Part shown: positions 8,927 through 18,660 of the stretch, piece after piece
Layout: the number at the start of each line of letters is the position of its first letter
Numbering within the stretch: the first letter of the stretch is position 1
Assembly (NCBI GenBank): GCA_002428965.1
Contig: DIYI01000012.1
Location: 471,948-535,947, forward strand
Reading direction: 5' to 3'
Source of the DNA: Jejuia sp. UBA6058
Lineage (GTDB): Bacteria > Bacteroidota > Bacteroidia > Flavobacteriales > Flavobacteriaceae
DNA: 64,000 bases
Made by a program: the position numbers and the translations under genes
Notes under the pieces: model-generated
Told to the model about the DNA's origin: nothing
Seen by the model: only the letters and a program-made list of their open reading frames with translations
Database searches by the model: none

Positions 8927-10312
8927 TTAGATCTCTGGAACTATAACTTCCGTATTAATCCAACATCCTATTTTGATGACCTCTCCGGAACAAGCGCATT
9001 GGTGTATCTCTGATTTTGACGGCGCTTTAGACTCATAAATTTGAGCCCATTTTTCACCAGTATCAATAAGCGAAGGATCCTTTTTTGCTTTTCTTGCTTC
9101 TTTAGCAGCTAACCAATATACAGCTCTTTTATCAAAATTCGAATTCCCACAATTTTTAGCACTTTTATCATACATAGCCGCAATAGCTAAATGTGGTTTT
9201 CCATTTGAAGGATTTAACTTTAGAGACTTTCTAAAGTAATTTCTTGCTTTTGCAAAACTCTTATTCTTTTTAAGAATTAAACCGATTCGGTATGCAATTT
9301 TAGACTTTTTATAGGGTTCAGTTTCTAAATTATACGCTTCATCTAGATACTTACTTATTTCAGACTGACTTCCTCCGTTTTTAATCAAAATTGTGACAAT
9401 ATACATTTTAGTTTCAGCAGAAGGAGCAACTGCATCATAAGCCTTTACGATATCTTCATATAATGGATCATCAGTACATTCTTTTTGATACATTCTTGCA
9501 ACTGCACGTTTAAGCCATACTGCATCTGTTTTGTAAACATCAAATTTCTTTTTGTACAACGGTATTAAATTTTCACAATCCGCAATAGTTCCAACTTTAA
9601 TATCTATATTTTTAGAAATTAGAGCATAGGTTTTTAAATAGTCTTGGTATACGCTCTTTCTTTGCTGTTCTTTTTTGGTTAATATGGAACCCTTTTCTTC
9701 CTTTCTAATTAAGGTGTTTAATTTTTCTGAATAGTTTTTTATTTCTTCCTCTATTTTCTCCATTACATCGTCATATTTATTAAAAATCTCTTCAATGGGC
9801 TTTTTTTCAGCCTTATATAAATCTACGGCTAATGAAAAATAAGTATAAAGACTTTTGGGGTGAGTGAAATTTACCTGATCTAAGATGAAGGCATTATCAA
9901 AACATTCATATAATTGCTCATCTTCTATTCTTAATTCTTTTCGATAATCATACATTAACTGGCAGCGCTTAACACCATAAATTCCAATTGGTGTTTTTGC
10001 TTTAAAGTACTCTATTCTTTTTTCAAATACATCCAATAGTTCTTTAACAAACCCTATCTGTGCATCACCTGAAGTGCTCTTAATTTTATGTTTTAATATC
10101 TTTTCACCATCTATATATATTGCAATACTCAATTTAGGGCAATTTTCTTTTACAAAAACCCACGGAGTATAGGCTTTATCATAATCTTTAGTCTTTACTG
10201 GTTCATGAGCAAGCGAAAGCTTTGTTCTACATTCATCTTGCGATTCTTGGCAGTTTAAACTATAGGAAACAATAATTAAAAAGGAAATAAAAAGAAATTG
10301 AAAACGTTTCAT
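8927..10312 (-). CDS. Secreted TPR-repeat protein of unknown function
   Basis: 461 residues. A signal peptide (FQFLFISFLIIVSYSLNCQ) precedes a long helical, Lys/Glu-rich periplasmic body. TPR-like helices are clearest at about 335-410 (SKIAYRIGLILKKNKSFAKARNYFRKSLKLNPSNGKPHLAIAAMY). Several Cys are present (CQESQDEC near the N-terminus; CACSGEVIKIGC near the C-terminus), which suggests disulphides. Similar proteins are common in Bacteroidetes and likely act as envelope scaffolds, but no specific role is known to me. The gene is monocistronic and divergent from the flotillin set across 327 bp. Confidence 0.7.
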   Translation of the reverse strand: MKRFQFLFISFLIIVSYSLNCQESQDECRTKLSLAHEPVKTKDYDKAYTPWVFVKENCPKLSIAIYIDGEKILKHKIKSTSGDAQIGFVKELLDVFEKRIEYFKAKTPIGIYGVKRCQLMYDYRKELRIEDEQLYECFDNAFILDQVNFTHPKSLYTYFSLAVDLYKAEKKPIEEIFNKYDDVMEKIEEEIKNYSEKLNTLIRKEEKGSILTKKEQQRKSVYQDYLKTYALISKNIDIKVGTIADCENLIPLYKKKFDVYKTDAVWLKRAVARMYQKECTDDPLYEDIVKAYDAVAPSAETKMYIVTILIKNGGSQSEISKYLDEAYNLETEPYKKSKIAYRIGLILKKNKSFAKARNYFRKSLKLNPSNGKPHLAIAAMYDKSAKNCGNSNFDKRAVYWLAAKEARKAKKDPSLIDTGEKWAQIYESKAPSKSEIHQCACSGEVIKIGCWINTEVIVPEI

Positions 10313-10639
10313 TTTGGTTTGGTTTAAGAATTAATGTTTTGGCTAACTCTTAAAAGTGCAACAAAAGCTGTACCAGAATTGGGAACTAGTTCAGGCAATT
10401 ATATCACATATCTTTAAGCAAGATTAATAAGACAAAACTTAAAACTCTATTATTATCAAATAATTTTACCATTGCTGTAACATTTTTAAAGATTATCATA
10501 CATATTAATACAGTTTCAATAGGGTATTCTTTTAACAATCTAATAAGAATATACTGATGAAAATGTAAAAAACTTTACCTATTATTGTTTAAGAGTAATT
10601 TTATACTCGAAAACACATCAACTAAAACCTTAAAACCCT
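10313..10639. other. Divergent intergenic region, 327 bp
   Basis: It separates the TPR gene from the OB-fold/flotillin set and must contain both promoters. It is AT-rich. I see a small inverted repeat GAGTA/TACTC (10593-10608) about 30 bp before the OB-fold gene, but no convincing -33/-7 pair and no open frame. Confidence 0.4.
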
Positions 10640-11386
10640 TTGAACTCAGTTATTGACGTTGCTTTCTCACCTGTAAATCTCCTGCTAAGTATACTTGTAA
10701 TTTTACTTATTCTGTATTGGATTTTTAATATGATTTCTGGAATCGATTTTGATCTGGATATTGATGTAGATGTTGACGTGGACGTGGATGTAGATGCAGA
10801 TGTGGATGTCGATACGGCAACCAATGTTGTTGATCTTGCTAATGCCGAAATCAACAAGGAAGATGTAATTAGAAACCCTCATAAAAAGCTAGAATGGTGG
10901 CAAATGGTACTTATCTACTTTAATTTTGTAGGACTACCATTTATGTTCACATTTACCTGTTGGATTTTTATTTGGTGGTTGTGCACCGCAATATCAACTA
11001 GCATTACAAATTCATACAATACTAATTTTGGTTATACATTATTATTAGCAGGTATCATTCCTTCTTTAATCTTAACCAAAATTTTTACCACACCTTTTAA
11101 AGGATTTTTTAAAAACTTAAATCCTGATGGAGATAAACCAATAGATTTAGCTGGTAAAACAGGTATTATGCTCTCCAAAATTTCAGGAGAAAAAATGGGA
11201 TCTGCTGAGGTTGTGGCTGAAGGAAACCCCATGTCTATTTATGCAAAGTCCTTCGATGGAGAAACAATTTCATACAAACAAACTATAGTAGTTATCAAAC
11301 AATCTGACGACAAAAACTTTTATTGGGTATTACCTTTTGAAGACGAAAATAAAGATTCTTTCAACTTGAATAAAGTTGAATTTTAA
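10640..11386 (+). CDS. OB-fold (YqiJ/NfeD-like) membrane protein with Asp-Val repeat
   Basis: 248 residues. The start is TTG at 10640: an in-frame stop sits at 10631 and starting later would remove the first membrane helix. Order: helix 1 (about 9-31), a strictly alternating Asp-hydrophobic tract (about 36-57, IDVDVDVDVDVDADVDVD), a soluble linker, helix 2 (about 90-115), helix 3 (about 130-150), and a C-terminal beta domain (about 165-248) resembling the NfeD/YqiJ OB fold. Such proteins pair with flotillins, as in E. coli yqiJ-yqiK. The flotillin gene follows after 44 bp, which supports the same membrane-microdomain partnership here. The Asp-Val tract is unusual (see findings). Confidence 0.8.
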   Translation: MNSVIDVAFSPVNLLLSILVILLILYWIFNMISGIDFDLDIDVDVDVDVDVDADVDVDTATNVVDLANAEINKEDVIRNPHKKLEWWQMVLIYFNFVGLPFMFTFTCWIFIWWLCTAISTSITNSYNTNFGYTLLLAGIIPSLILTKIFTTPFKGFFKNLNPDGDKPIDLAGKTGIMLSKISGEKMGSAEVVAEGNPMSIYAKSFDGETISYKQTIVVIKQSDDKNFYWVLPFEDENKDSFNLNKVEF

Positions 11387-11430
11387 AACACAGCGTAAAC
11401 ATTAATTCTTAAAAACAAACAAAATTCACA

Positions 11431-13497
11431 ATGGAAAACATCTCACAATTTGTTGGAATAGGTATCGGGCTTATTCTCTTTTTAATCATTATTTACTTTG
11501 CAATTATTGCTCTTTTTTACAAGAAAGTTCCACAAGGAGAGGCTTTGGTAAGAACTGGTTTTAAAGGCACAAAAGTAGCAACCGATAAGGGACTTTACGT
11601 AGTCCCTGTATTTCATAAGGTTGAAATTATGGATATTTCGGTAAAGAAAATTCAAATAGAACGTATTGCCGAAAATGGCCTAATATGTAAAGATAATATG
11701 CGCGCCGATATTAAAGTGGCGTTCTTTGTGAGAGTGAATAATGAAGTGGAGTTTATTAAAAAAGTGGCACAAACTGTGGGTTGCGAACGCGCATCAGACA
11801 TTTCAACTTTAGAAGAACTGTTTGAAGCAAAATTCTCTGAAGCCCTAAAAACTGTTGGTAAAAAGTTCAATTTTGTAGAGTTATATGAATCTCGCAGAGA
11901 GTTTCGTGATGAAATTGTAGATATTATAGGTACCGATCTTAACGGGTATACCTTAGAGGATTGTGCTATTGATTATTTAGAGCAAACCTCGGTTCAATTT
12001 TTAAAAGCTGATAATATTTTGGACGCCGAAGGTATCAAGAAAATCACTGAGCTTACCGCTGCCCAAAACATGAAAGCCAACCTTATAAAACGTGATGAGG
12101 AAAAGGTAATCCGTAAACAAGACGTCGAGGCACGAGAAGCCATTTTAGAGCTTGATAAGCAATTGGCAGAGAAAGAGGAGCAACAAAAACGCGAGATTGC
12201 CAATATTAAAGCCCGCGAAGAAGCTGAGACTTTAAAAGTTGCAGAGGAAGAACGTTTAAAATCCGAAAGTGCAAGAATTGCCACCGAAGAAAAAGTAAAA
12301 GTTGCCGAAGAAAATATGGAGCGCCAAATAATTGTAGCTGCCAAAAATAAAGCGCGAACCGATGCTGTAGAAACAGAACGTGTAGAAAAAGACAGAATGC
12401 TTGAAGCTACAGAAAGAGAGCGTATTGTAACACTAGCCCAAATTGAAAAAGAGAAAGTTGTAGAAGTTGAAAAGAAAAATATTCAGGATGTGATTCGCGA
12501 TAGAGTAATGCTAGAAAAAGGTGTGGTACAAGAGCAAGAAAACATGAAGGATATTGAAGCTTTTAAAACCGCAGATAGAGATAAGCAGGTAAAAATAACC
12601 CATGCTGAAGCCAATGCACAAGAGGACTTAATAAAAACGATTAAGGCCGCCGAAGCACAAAAAGAAGCTGCAAAACAAAAAGCTGAAGAAATAAATATTG
12701 AAGCCGAAGCTAAGAAACAAGCCAGTGAAAAAGAAGCCGAAGCTAGAAAAACATTAGCCGAGGCCAAAGCTAAAGAAGAAGCAACTATTGGAATGTCTGA
12801 AGCGCAAGTAATGCACGCTAAGGCAGATGCTAACGAGCGTCAAGGATTGGTAGAAGCATCGATAATTGAAGAAAAGGCTAAAGCTGAAGCCGCTGGTATT
12901 TTAGCTAAAGCTGAAGCGATTAAAGAAGAAGGATTAGCTGAGGCCGAAGTTATTAAGGAGAAAGCACTTGCTGATGCTGCTGGTATAGAAGAAAAAGCTG
13001 AAGCGATGAAGAAACTAGACGGTGTAGGTAAAGAGCATGAAGAGTTTAAGCTGCGTTTAGATAAAGAGCTTCAAGTGGATTTAGCAGAAATCAACATCCA
13101 AAAAGAAATTGCAGATGCACAAGCAGAAGTGATAGGAGAAGCATTAAAAGCCGCAAATATTGATATTGTTGGTGGCGAAACCATGTTCTTCGATCAAATT
13201 ATTGGCCAGATTACAAAATCTAAAGGTATTGATCGTTTTGTAAATCATTCTGATAATATCACTGAAGTTAAAGACGCCATTTTAGGTAGTGATGATGTAA
13301 AAGGTAATCTTCTAGAGAAAATCAAAGACTTTGCTACCAAATATGGTATTTCTTCAGAAGATATTAAAAACCTTACTGTTGCTAATTTACTACTGGATTT
13401 AAAGTCTAAAACTACTGATTCCAGTGAAGCTACATTGTTTGATAACCTTTCTAATCTTGCTAAAGGATTAGGGTTGTCAAATAAGAAACTTGGGTAA
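11431..13497 (+). CDS. Flotillin-like SPFH/band-7 protein (YqiK type)
   Basis: 688 residues. An N-terminal membrane helix (about 8-30) is followed by an SPFH domain (about 35-190, with KVPQGEALVRTGFKGTKVA at its start) and a very long Ala/Glu/Lys-rich coiled coil (about 200-565, including a heptad-like run EAEAKKQASEKEAEARKTLA). A globular C-terminal part ends in SNLAKGLGLSNKKLG. Flotillins oligomerise on the inner face of the membrane and organise protein clusters. The gene sits between the OB-fold partner and a giant AAA ATPase in the same direction. It is longer than typical YqiK (about 550), mainly through the C-terminal extension, which may contact the downstream ATPase (inference). Confidence 0.9.
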   Translation: MENISQFVGIGIGLILFLIIIYFAIIALFYKKVPQGEALVRTGFKGTKVATDKGLYVVPVFHKVEIMDISVKKIQIERIAENGLICKDNMRADIKVAFFVRVNNEVEFIKKVAQTVGCERASDISTLEELFEAKFSEALKTVGKKFNFVELYESRREFRDEIVDIIGTDLNGYTLEDCAIDYLEQTSVQFLKADNILDAEGIKKITELTAAQNMKANLIKRDEEKVIRKQDVEAREAILELDKQLAEKEEQQKREIANIKAREEAETLKVAEEERLKSESARIATEEKVKVAEENMERQIIVAAKNKARTDAVETERVEKDRMLEATERERIVTLAQIEKEKVVEVEKKNIQDVIRDRVMLEKGVVQEQENMKDIEAFKTADRDKQVKITHAEANAQEDLIKTIKAAEAQKEAAKQKAEEINIEAEAKKQASEKEAEARKTLAEAKAKEEATIGMSEAQVMHAKADANERQGLVEASIIEEKAKAEAAGILAKAEAIKEEGLAEAEVIKEKALADAAGIEEKAEAMKKLDGVGKEHEEFKLRLDKELQVDLAEINIQKEIADAQAEVIGEALKAANIDIVGGETMFFDQIIGQITKSKGIDRFVNHSDNITEVKDAILGSDDVKGNLLEKIKDFATKYGISSEDIKNLTVANLLLDLKSKTTDSSEATLFDNLSNLAKGLGLSNKKLG

Positions 13498-13505
13498 TAT
13501 AATTT

Positions 13506-13543
13506 AATCCATCCATTGATAAAAGAAAATCAATGGGTGGATT
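13506..13543. other. Long hairpin between flotillin and ATPase genes
   Basis: A 15-bp stem (AATCCATCCATTGAT 13506-13520 with ATCAATGGGTGGATT 13529-13543, one G-T pair) and an 8-base A-rich loop. It begins 9 bp after the flotillin stop. No T-run follows on either strand, so it is not a classical terminator; it could protect or process the mRNA between the two genes. Confidence 0.6.
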
Positions 13544-13720
13544 GAAACCGATGTAAAAGGCGTTGTTATTCTACAAAATCAAGATACAAGTATCTAGAAA
13601 TTCATAATAATGAGGTTTAACTTCATTAGTAAAAAAATAGGACAATTCCTTTCAGAAAGTTATAAGCACCTAAAACATGTTTTTCAGCTTTAGCAGTTTC
13701 AATTTCAATATTAATTAAGA

Positions 13721-16700
13721 ATGGCGGAAACCAATTCAGATAACAACATACAACTAGACGGTGGCACCTACGAAATAATTCAAGGGCGTTTGCAAAAGCA
13801 AAAAACCGAATTACTATCCAGGTTATCCAACTTAAATAATGCAAGAAAAGATGTTTTTGGCAGTGTAGAAACTAAACTCATTGCCAATAACCGCATTAAC
13901 ACTGAAAATAATTGTATTGCTCGCGATATAGTTACTATTGGAGATTACTGTCTATTTGGATACAATGTCCATTTTGGATTAAGAACTGGCATTACACTTG
14001 CTGATGTATTCAGTATTTATGTTTACGATAATGGAAATTTCAGCATTCAACCTTTAAATTTAATTGAGGATGACACCTTTATAAACGACTTTACAAATCT
14101 TTATAAATACTACCGAAATATCGTCTTTTCAAAATTTGCCATTATTGGAAACTATTTACATATGGTGTTTCAGCTCAGTGAAAGCATCACCGATATTAAA
14201 ACCTTTAAATGGTTGATTAATGATGGTAAGTTAGAGTACATTGATAACCGAAGCGAACATGAGTTTAAATTTCCAAATCAGCATGAATTTAACTGGGTTG
14301 AGCCAACTAGAGACAACCATGTTTATGGCAAACACCCACATATTTCAATTTTAGATAAAGTATTTGTTGAAACTATTGGCGGCGATTTAACTATAAAGAT
14401 TGAAGACAATACGGATAATGGTAAAGGCATTTACGATGAACCTGTTCAGCATGTAGACCAAACTTTAGATGACGGACAATTCAAATATGCTGACCTTGGC
14501 AATTTAATTGCACTTGAAATTAAGCCCTTTCAAGAAGCTCCAAGGTATTTTGTTTACAATCATAAAATACAAGAAGTAAAAAAGATACCTAGTATTGCTG
14601 ATGCTTGTGTGTTATTGCCTGATGACCAAGGTATTGTTTTTGCCGATGGATATTATCTACAGTCCGGTGATTTTAAGTTGTTTGACAGTGGAATTTCCAA
14701 TGTTAAATTCAAAAAGAAAGTTAGTTCTCCCAACGGCGAAGATTTTCTTTTTGTTTTTTATCAAAGTGAAAACGGACTTTATATTTTAATGCCCTACAAT
14801 GTTATAGAACAACAAGTAAAAACACGAATCATTTGTAACGGGTATACCATTTTGAATGACGGTGAACTGTGTTATTTTAAAACGGAGGATGAGCAAACGA
14901 AACATCATGTTATCCAAATATGGCAAACCCCTTTTATAAAAGGAGATGCTGTGCCTTCTGAGCATACTGATACGCTCCTTTATAAAATAGGAAATAAGGA
15001 CATTGTAAAGGCCATGGCAGAATGTCAAGCCTTAGTTACACTTTTAAATAAAGAAGATAGTTACGAGGGGCTCTATTCCGATATTTCGAAAGCATCTAGC
15101 GATATTCTAAACAGTTATTACTGGATTAACGAACCCGACACCTTCCTGCTTAACGAACCTTTAAAAGCCTTAAACGACGCTGCAAATGCTGCGGTTGATG
15201 AATTTGAAAAAGTAGTACAGCTGCGTAAAAATGCAGCAAATATTACCAAAGAAACACAGGCAAAAGCAAATGAGATTTTTGGTAAAATCAAAAGTAGTTC
15301 CTTCAAGTCTATTGAAGATTTTGTCTTGATTCTATCACAATTACGTACCCTAAGAGGTGAGGTTATTGGTTTGAATGAAATTCGATACGTTGATCCCGAT
15401 TTTATAACCACACTAGAAGAAGACATCATAGTTCAGAACGATAAAATTTCTGAACGTTGTGTGCAGTTTTTACTTAACGATAAAGCACTGGAGCCCTATC
15501 ATAAACGTGTTGCTGAAAAAGAAGCCGAGCTCAACGATATTAAAAAAGTTGTTGATGCCAAAAAGCTAGAGGAAGAAGTCAATCAAATAGCGACTGATTT
15601 AGAAATGCTAATTGATATTGTTTCTAATTTAGAGATTGAAGATGCCTCACATTCTACACAAATCATCGATAATATATCCTTAATTTTTGCCACGATAAAT
15701 CAACTTAAAGCAGGGTTGAAAAACAAGCTAAAATCTTTAGGGGAAAAAGAAGCTTCGGCAGAATTTGCAGCACAATTAAAGTTGGTAGATCAAAGTATTA
15801 TCAACTATTTAGATATTGCGACAACACCAGAGAAGACAGACGAGCTTTTGAATAAAGTATCCGTTCAGCTTGAAGATTTAGAAGGACGATTTGCAGATTT
15901 TGAAGACTTCATCAGTAAGATTATTGAAAAACGAGAAGAAGTTTATAATGCATTCGAAGCCCGAAAAAACACTCTTGTTGAAGCCCGAAATAAAAAAGCA
16001 ATAACCCTTGAAGCTGCGGCAAACCGTATTCTAAAAGGCGTTGCAAAAAAGGCACAAAGCTTTAAAAGTACAATAGAAATCAATGGTTACTTTGCTTCAG
16101 ATTTAATGATCAATAAGCTGAGAGATATCGTTTCAGATTTAAAAGACTTAGACGATGCAGGAAAAGCTGAAGCCATTGAAACAAGTATAAAAGTTGCCAA
16201 AGAAGATGCCATCCGAAAGCTTAAAGACACACAAGATTTATACGAAGATGGTGAGAATATTATAAAGCTTGGAAAGCATAAGTTTGGTGTAAACAAACAG
16301 CCATTAGATTTAACTATTGTTTATAAAGACGATACCTTAAAATATCACTTAACAGGAACAGATTTTTATCAAACTATTGAGAACGAGACTTTAGGAAGCT
16401 CTCAAAAATATTGGAACCAAGATCTAATTTCGGAGAATCAAGACATCTATCGTTCCTCATATTTGGCATATAAACTATTTTCAAATGCTTCGGAAAACCT
16501 TCCAAATCTTGGAGAAAAAGCCCTATTAGAATTAGTCAGAAGTGAAAGCAGTAAAAACTATTCCGAAGGCTATATCAAAGGAGTTCACGATGAAGATGCT
16601 GCTAAGATTTTAAAAGCGGTTGTTTCCAAGCATCAAGATTTAGGATTATTACGATATGAGCCAACCACGAGAGCCTTAGGGCAATTCTTTTGGAATGCCT

Positions 16701-18604
16701 TAGACCAAGACATGCAAGCAACTTGGAATCAGAAAATAAAAGCATCTGGTGAAGTGCTTGCAGCATTTCCAGAAAGCAAAGAGTACAAAGCTGTAATTCA
16801 CAAACTAAGCAATGATATAGGTGAGTCTGTATTTTACAACCTAATATCTAATGACTACACTTCTGATTTGGCGTTTAAAACCGCATCCTATCTGTTCGAT
16901 GAGCTACAAAGCAACAACACCTTTTGCATTAGTAAAACCGCCGATGGGGTATTTCAAAACTTTACTAAAGCCATTGATAAAAAGAATGCAACAGCTGCTT
17001 TTAAAACATCGCTTAAAACTGCATTAGTAGATAAGAAAATCACACTTGAAGCTGTACAACTAGCGATGCAATGGGTAAGTTCATTTGTAAAATCTCAAGC
17101 CAAAGAACACAAGGCATATATCCACGAAATTGTAGCATTGGTGCTATTTAAAAGTGACGCTAGTTCAGAGGTGATTCAAGTACATCCAAGTTTGGTGATT
17201 GATAATTTAAAAGGAAGTCATGAGACGATTCAAGACGGTAATTTTAAATTCAATTATCATAGTTTTATCAATCAGTTAGAGCAATTTCAAATGGTTGAAG
17301 TACCAGCATACCAAGCCTATCGCGATGCAAAACACCAGGTAACAGAACAATTAAAAGACGACTTAAAACTCGAAGAATTTAAACCACGCGTGTTATCCTC
17401 TTTTGTTCGAAATAAATTAATCAACCAAGTGTATTTACCATTATTTGGAGATAACTTATCCAAACAATTAGGAAGTGTGGGCGACAATAAGCGTACTGAT
17501 CGCATGGGCATGTTATTACTGATTTCACCACCAGGATATGGTAAAACCACCCTAATGGAATATATGGCAAACCGTTTGGGGCTCATCTTTATGAAAATAA
17601 ATGGACCAGCGATTGGTCACGAAGTCACTTCGGTAGACCCAATGACGGCCAATAATTCAGCAGCTCGAGAAGAACTGAAAAAGCTCAATTTGGCCTTTGA
17701 AATGGGGAATAACGTCATGTTGTATTTAGATGACATTCAGCACTGTAATCCGGAATTTTTACAGAAGTTCATCTCCTTAGCCGACGGTACAAGGAAGATA
17801 GAAGGTGTCTATAACGGCAAACCAAAAACCTATGATTTACGCAGTAAAAAATTCTGTGTGATTATGGCAGGAAACCCATATACCGAAAGAGGAGAGAAGT
17901 TTCAAATTCCAGATATGTTAGCTAATCGTGCGGATATTTATAATTTAGGTGATATTATTGGTGATACTGCAGATTTATTCAAGTTGAGTTTAATTGAAAA
18001 CTCCTTAACTTCAAACCCAGTATTACACCAATTGAGCAGTAAATACTTTGAAGATATTTACCAACTCATCGAAGTTGTAGAATCGGGAAATCGCGATAAT
18101 TTGGAACTGAAAGGAAATCACACCAAGCAAGAAATTCAGGATTATTTGGCGGTCTTAGATAAGGTAGTTACCATACGAGATACAGTATTGCGAGTCAATG
18201 AAATCTATATTAAATCGGCAGCCACGGACGATAATTATCGTACTGAACCGTCATTTAAATTACAAGGGTCTTATCGTGATATGAACAAATTAGTTGCCAA
18301 GGTCGTACCAATTATGAACGATAAAGAGTTGCAAACGCTCCTATTATCCCATTACGAAAACGAATCACAAACCTTAACCAACGCCGCGGAAGCTAACCTG
18401 TTAAAGTATAAAGAACTGACAAGTACCATCGACGACTCCGAAACAGAACGTTGGCATACCATAAAAGAGACTTTTGTAAAAAACAACAAACTCAGAGGTT
18501 TCGGCAATCAAAACGAAATGGCGCAGGTTCTAAATCAAATGATGGCATTTAGTGAGCATTTAGAGGGAATCAAAGATGTTCTAAGAAAGGGGTTAAAAGA
18601 CTAA
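13721..18604 (+). CDS. Giant AAA ATPase of the DUF3686 'DNA repair ATPase' type
   Basis: 1627 residues. The N-terminal part (about 1-440) has the features I recognise as DUF3686 (ETKLIANNRINTENNCIARDIV, GDYCLFGYNVHFGL) and is beta-rich. Next come extended coiled coils (about 480-860) and a helical linker. The AAA module has Walker A PPGYGKTT at about 1267-1274, Walker B MLYLDDIQH at about 1332-1340 and a sensor region VIMAGNPYTERGEKFQIPDM near 1385-1400, resembling MoxR-type ATPases. The 'DNA repair' name is an annotation inherited from coiled-coil similarity; I see no nuclease or DNA-binding motif. It is cytoplasmic: no signal or membrane helix. The gene follows flotillin by 223 bp, so it could be co-transcribed. 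Function unknown; membrane-linked remodelling is the contextual guess. Confidence 0.8.
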   Translation: MAETNSDNNIQLDGGTYEIIQGRLQKQKTELLSRLSNLNNARKDVFGSVETKLIANNRINTENNCIARDIVTIGDYCLFGYNVHFGLRTGITLADVFSIYVYDNGNFSIQPLNLIEDDTFINDFTNLYKYYRNIVFSKFAIIGNYLHMVFQLSESITDIKTFKWLINDGKLEYIDNRSEHEFKFPNQHEFNWVEPTRDNHVYGKHPHISILDKVFVETIGGDLTIKIEDNTDNGKGIYDEPVQHVDQTLDDGQFKYADLGNLIALEIKPFQEAPRYFVYNHKIQEVKKIPSIADACVLLPDDQGIVFADGYYLQSGDFKLFDSGISNVKFKKKVSSPNGEDFLFVFYQSENGLYILMPYNVIEQQVKTRIICNGYTILNDGELCYFKTEDEQTKHHVIQIWQTPFIKGDAVPSEHTDTLLYKIGNKDIVKAMAECQALVTLLNKEDSYEGLYSDISKASSDILNSYYWINEPDTFLLNEPLKALNDAANAAVDEFEKVVQLRKNAANITKETQAKANEIFGKIKSSSFKSIEDFVLILSQLRTLRGEVIGLNEIRYVDPDFITTLEEDIIVQNDKISERCVQFLLNDKALEPYHKRVAEKEAELNDIKKVVDAKKLEEEVNQIATDLEMLIDIVSNLEIEDASHSTQIIDNISLIFATINQLKAGLKNKLKSLGEKEASAEFAAQLKLVDQSIINYLDIATTPEKTDELLNKVSVQLEDLEGRFADFEDFISKIIEKREEVYNAFEARKNTLVEARNKKAITLEAAANRILKGVAKKAQSFKSTIEINGYFASDLMINKLRDIVSDLKDLDDAGKAEAIETSIKVAKEDAIRKLKDTQDLYEDGENIIKLGKHKFGVNKQPLDLTIVYKDDTLKYHLTGTDFYQTIENETLGSSQKYWNQDLISENQDIYRSSYLAYKLFSNASENLPNLGEKALLELVRSESSKNYSEGYIKGVHDEDAAKILKAVVSKHQDLGLLRYEPTTRALGQFFWNALDQDMQATWNQKIKASGEVLAAFPESKEYKAVIHKLSNDIGESVFYNLISNDYTSDLAFKTASYLFDELQSNNTFCISKTADGVFQNFTKAIDKKNATAAFKTSLKTALVDKKITLEAVQLAMQWVSSFVKSQAKEHKAYIHEIVALVLFKSDASSEVIQVHPSLVIDNLKGSHETIQDGNFKFNYHSFINQLEQFQMVEVPAYQAYRDAKHQVTEQLKDDLKLEEFKPRVLSSFVRNKLINQVYLPLFGDNLSKQLGSVGDNKRTDRMGMLLLISPPGYGKTTLMEYMANRLGLIFMKINGPAIGHEVTSVDPMTANNSAAREELKKLNLAFEMGNNVMLYLDDIQHCNPEFLQKFISLADGTRKIEGVYNGKPKTYDLRSKKFCVIMAGNPYTERGEKFQIPDMLANRADIYNLGDIIGDTADLFKLSLIENSLTSNPVLHQLSSKYFEDIYQLIEVVESGNRDNLELKGNHTKQEIQDYLAVLDKVVTIRDTVLRVNEIYIKSAATDDNYRTEPSFKLQGSYRDMNKLVAKVVPIMNDKELQTLLLSHYENESQTLTNAAEANLLKYKELTSTIDDSETERWHTIKETFVKNNKLRGFGNQNEMAQVLNQMMAFSEHLEGIKDVLRKGLKD

Positions 18605-18660
18605 ATTATTCACAGAAACACAAGAAAATTAGTGTTTCAAAAAATAACAAATCGTTATTC

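Noticed and set aside
10630..10857. Antisense frame rich in Ser/Thr repeats
   Set aside because: It is the complement of the Asp-Val tract and has no independent support.
12483..12767. Open frame antisense to the flotillin coiled coil
   Set aside because: It is a Ser/Ala-rich mirror of the Glu/Lys/Ala-rich coding strand, with no family features.
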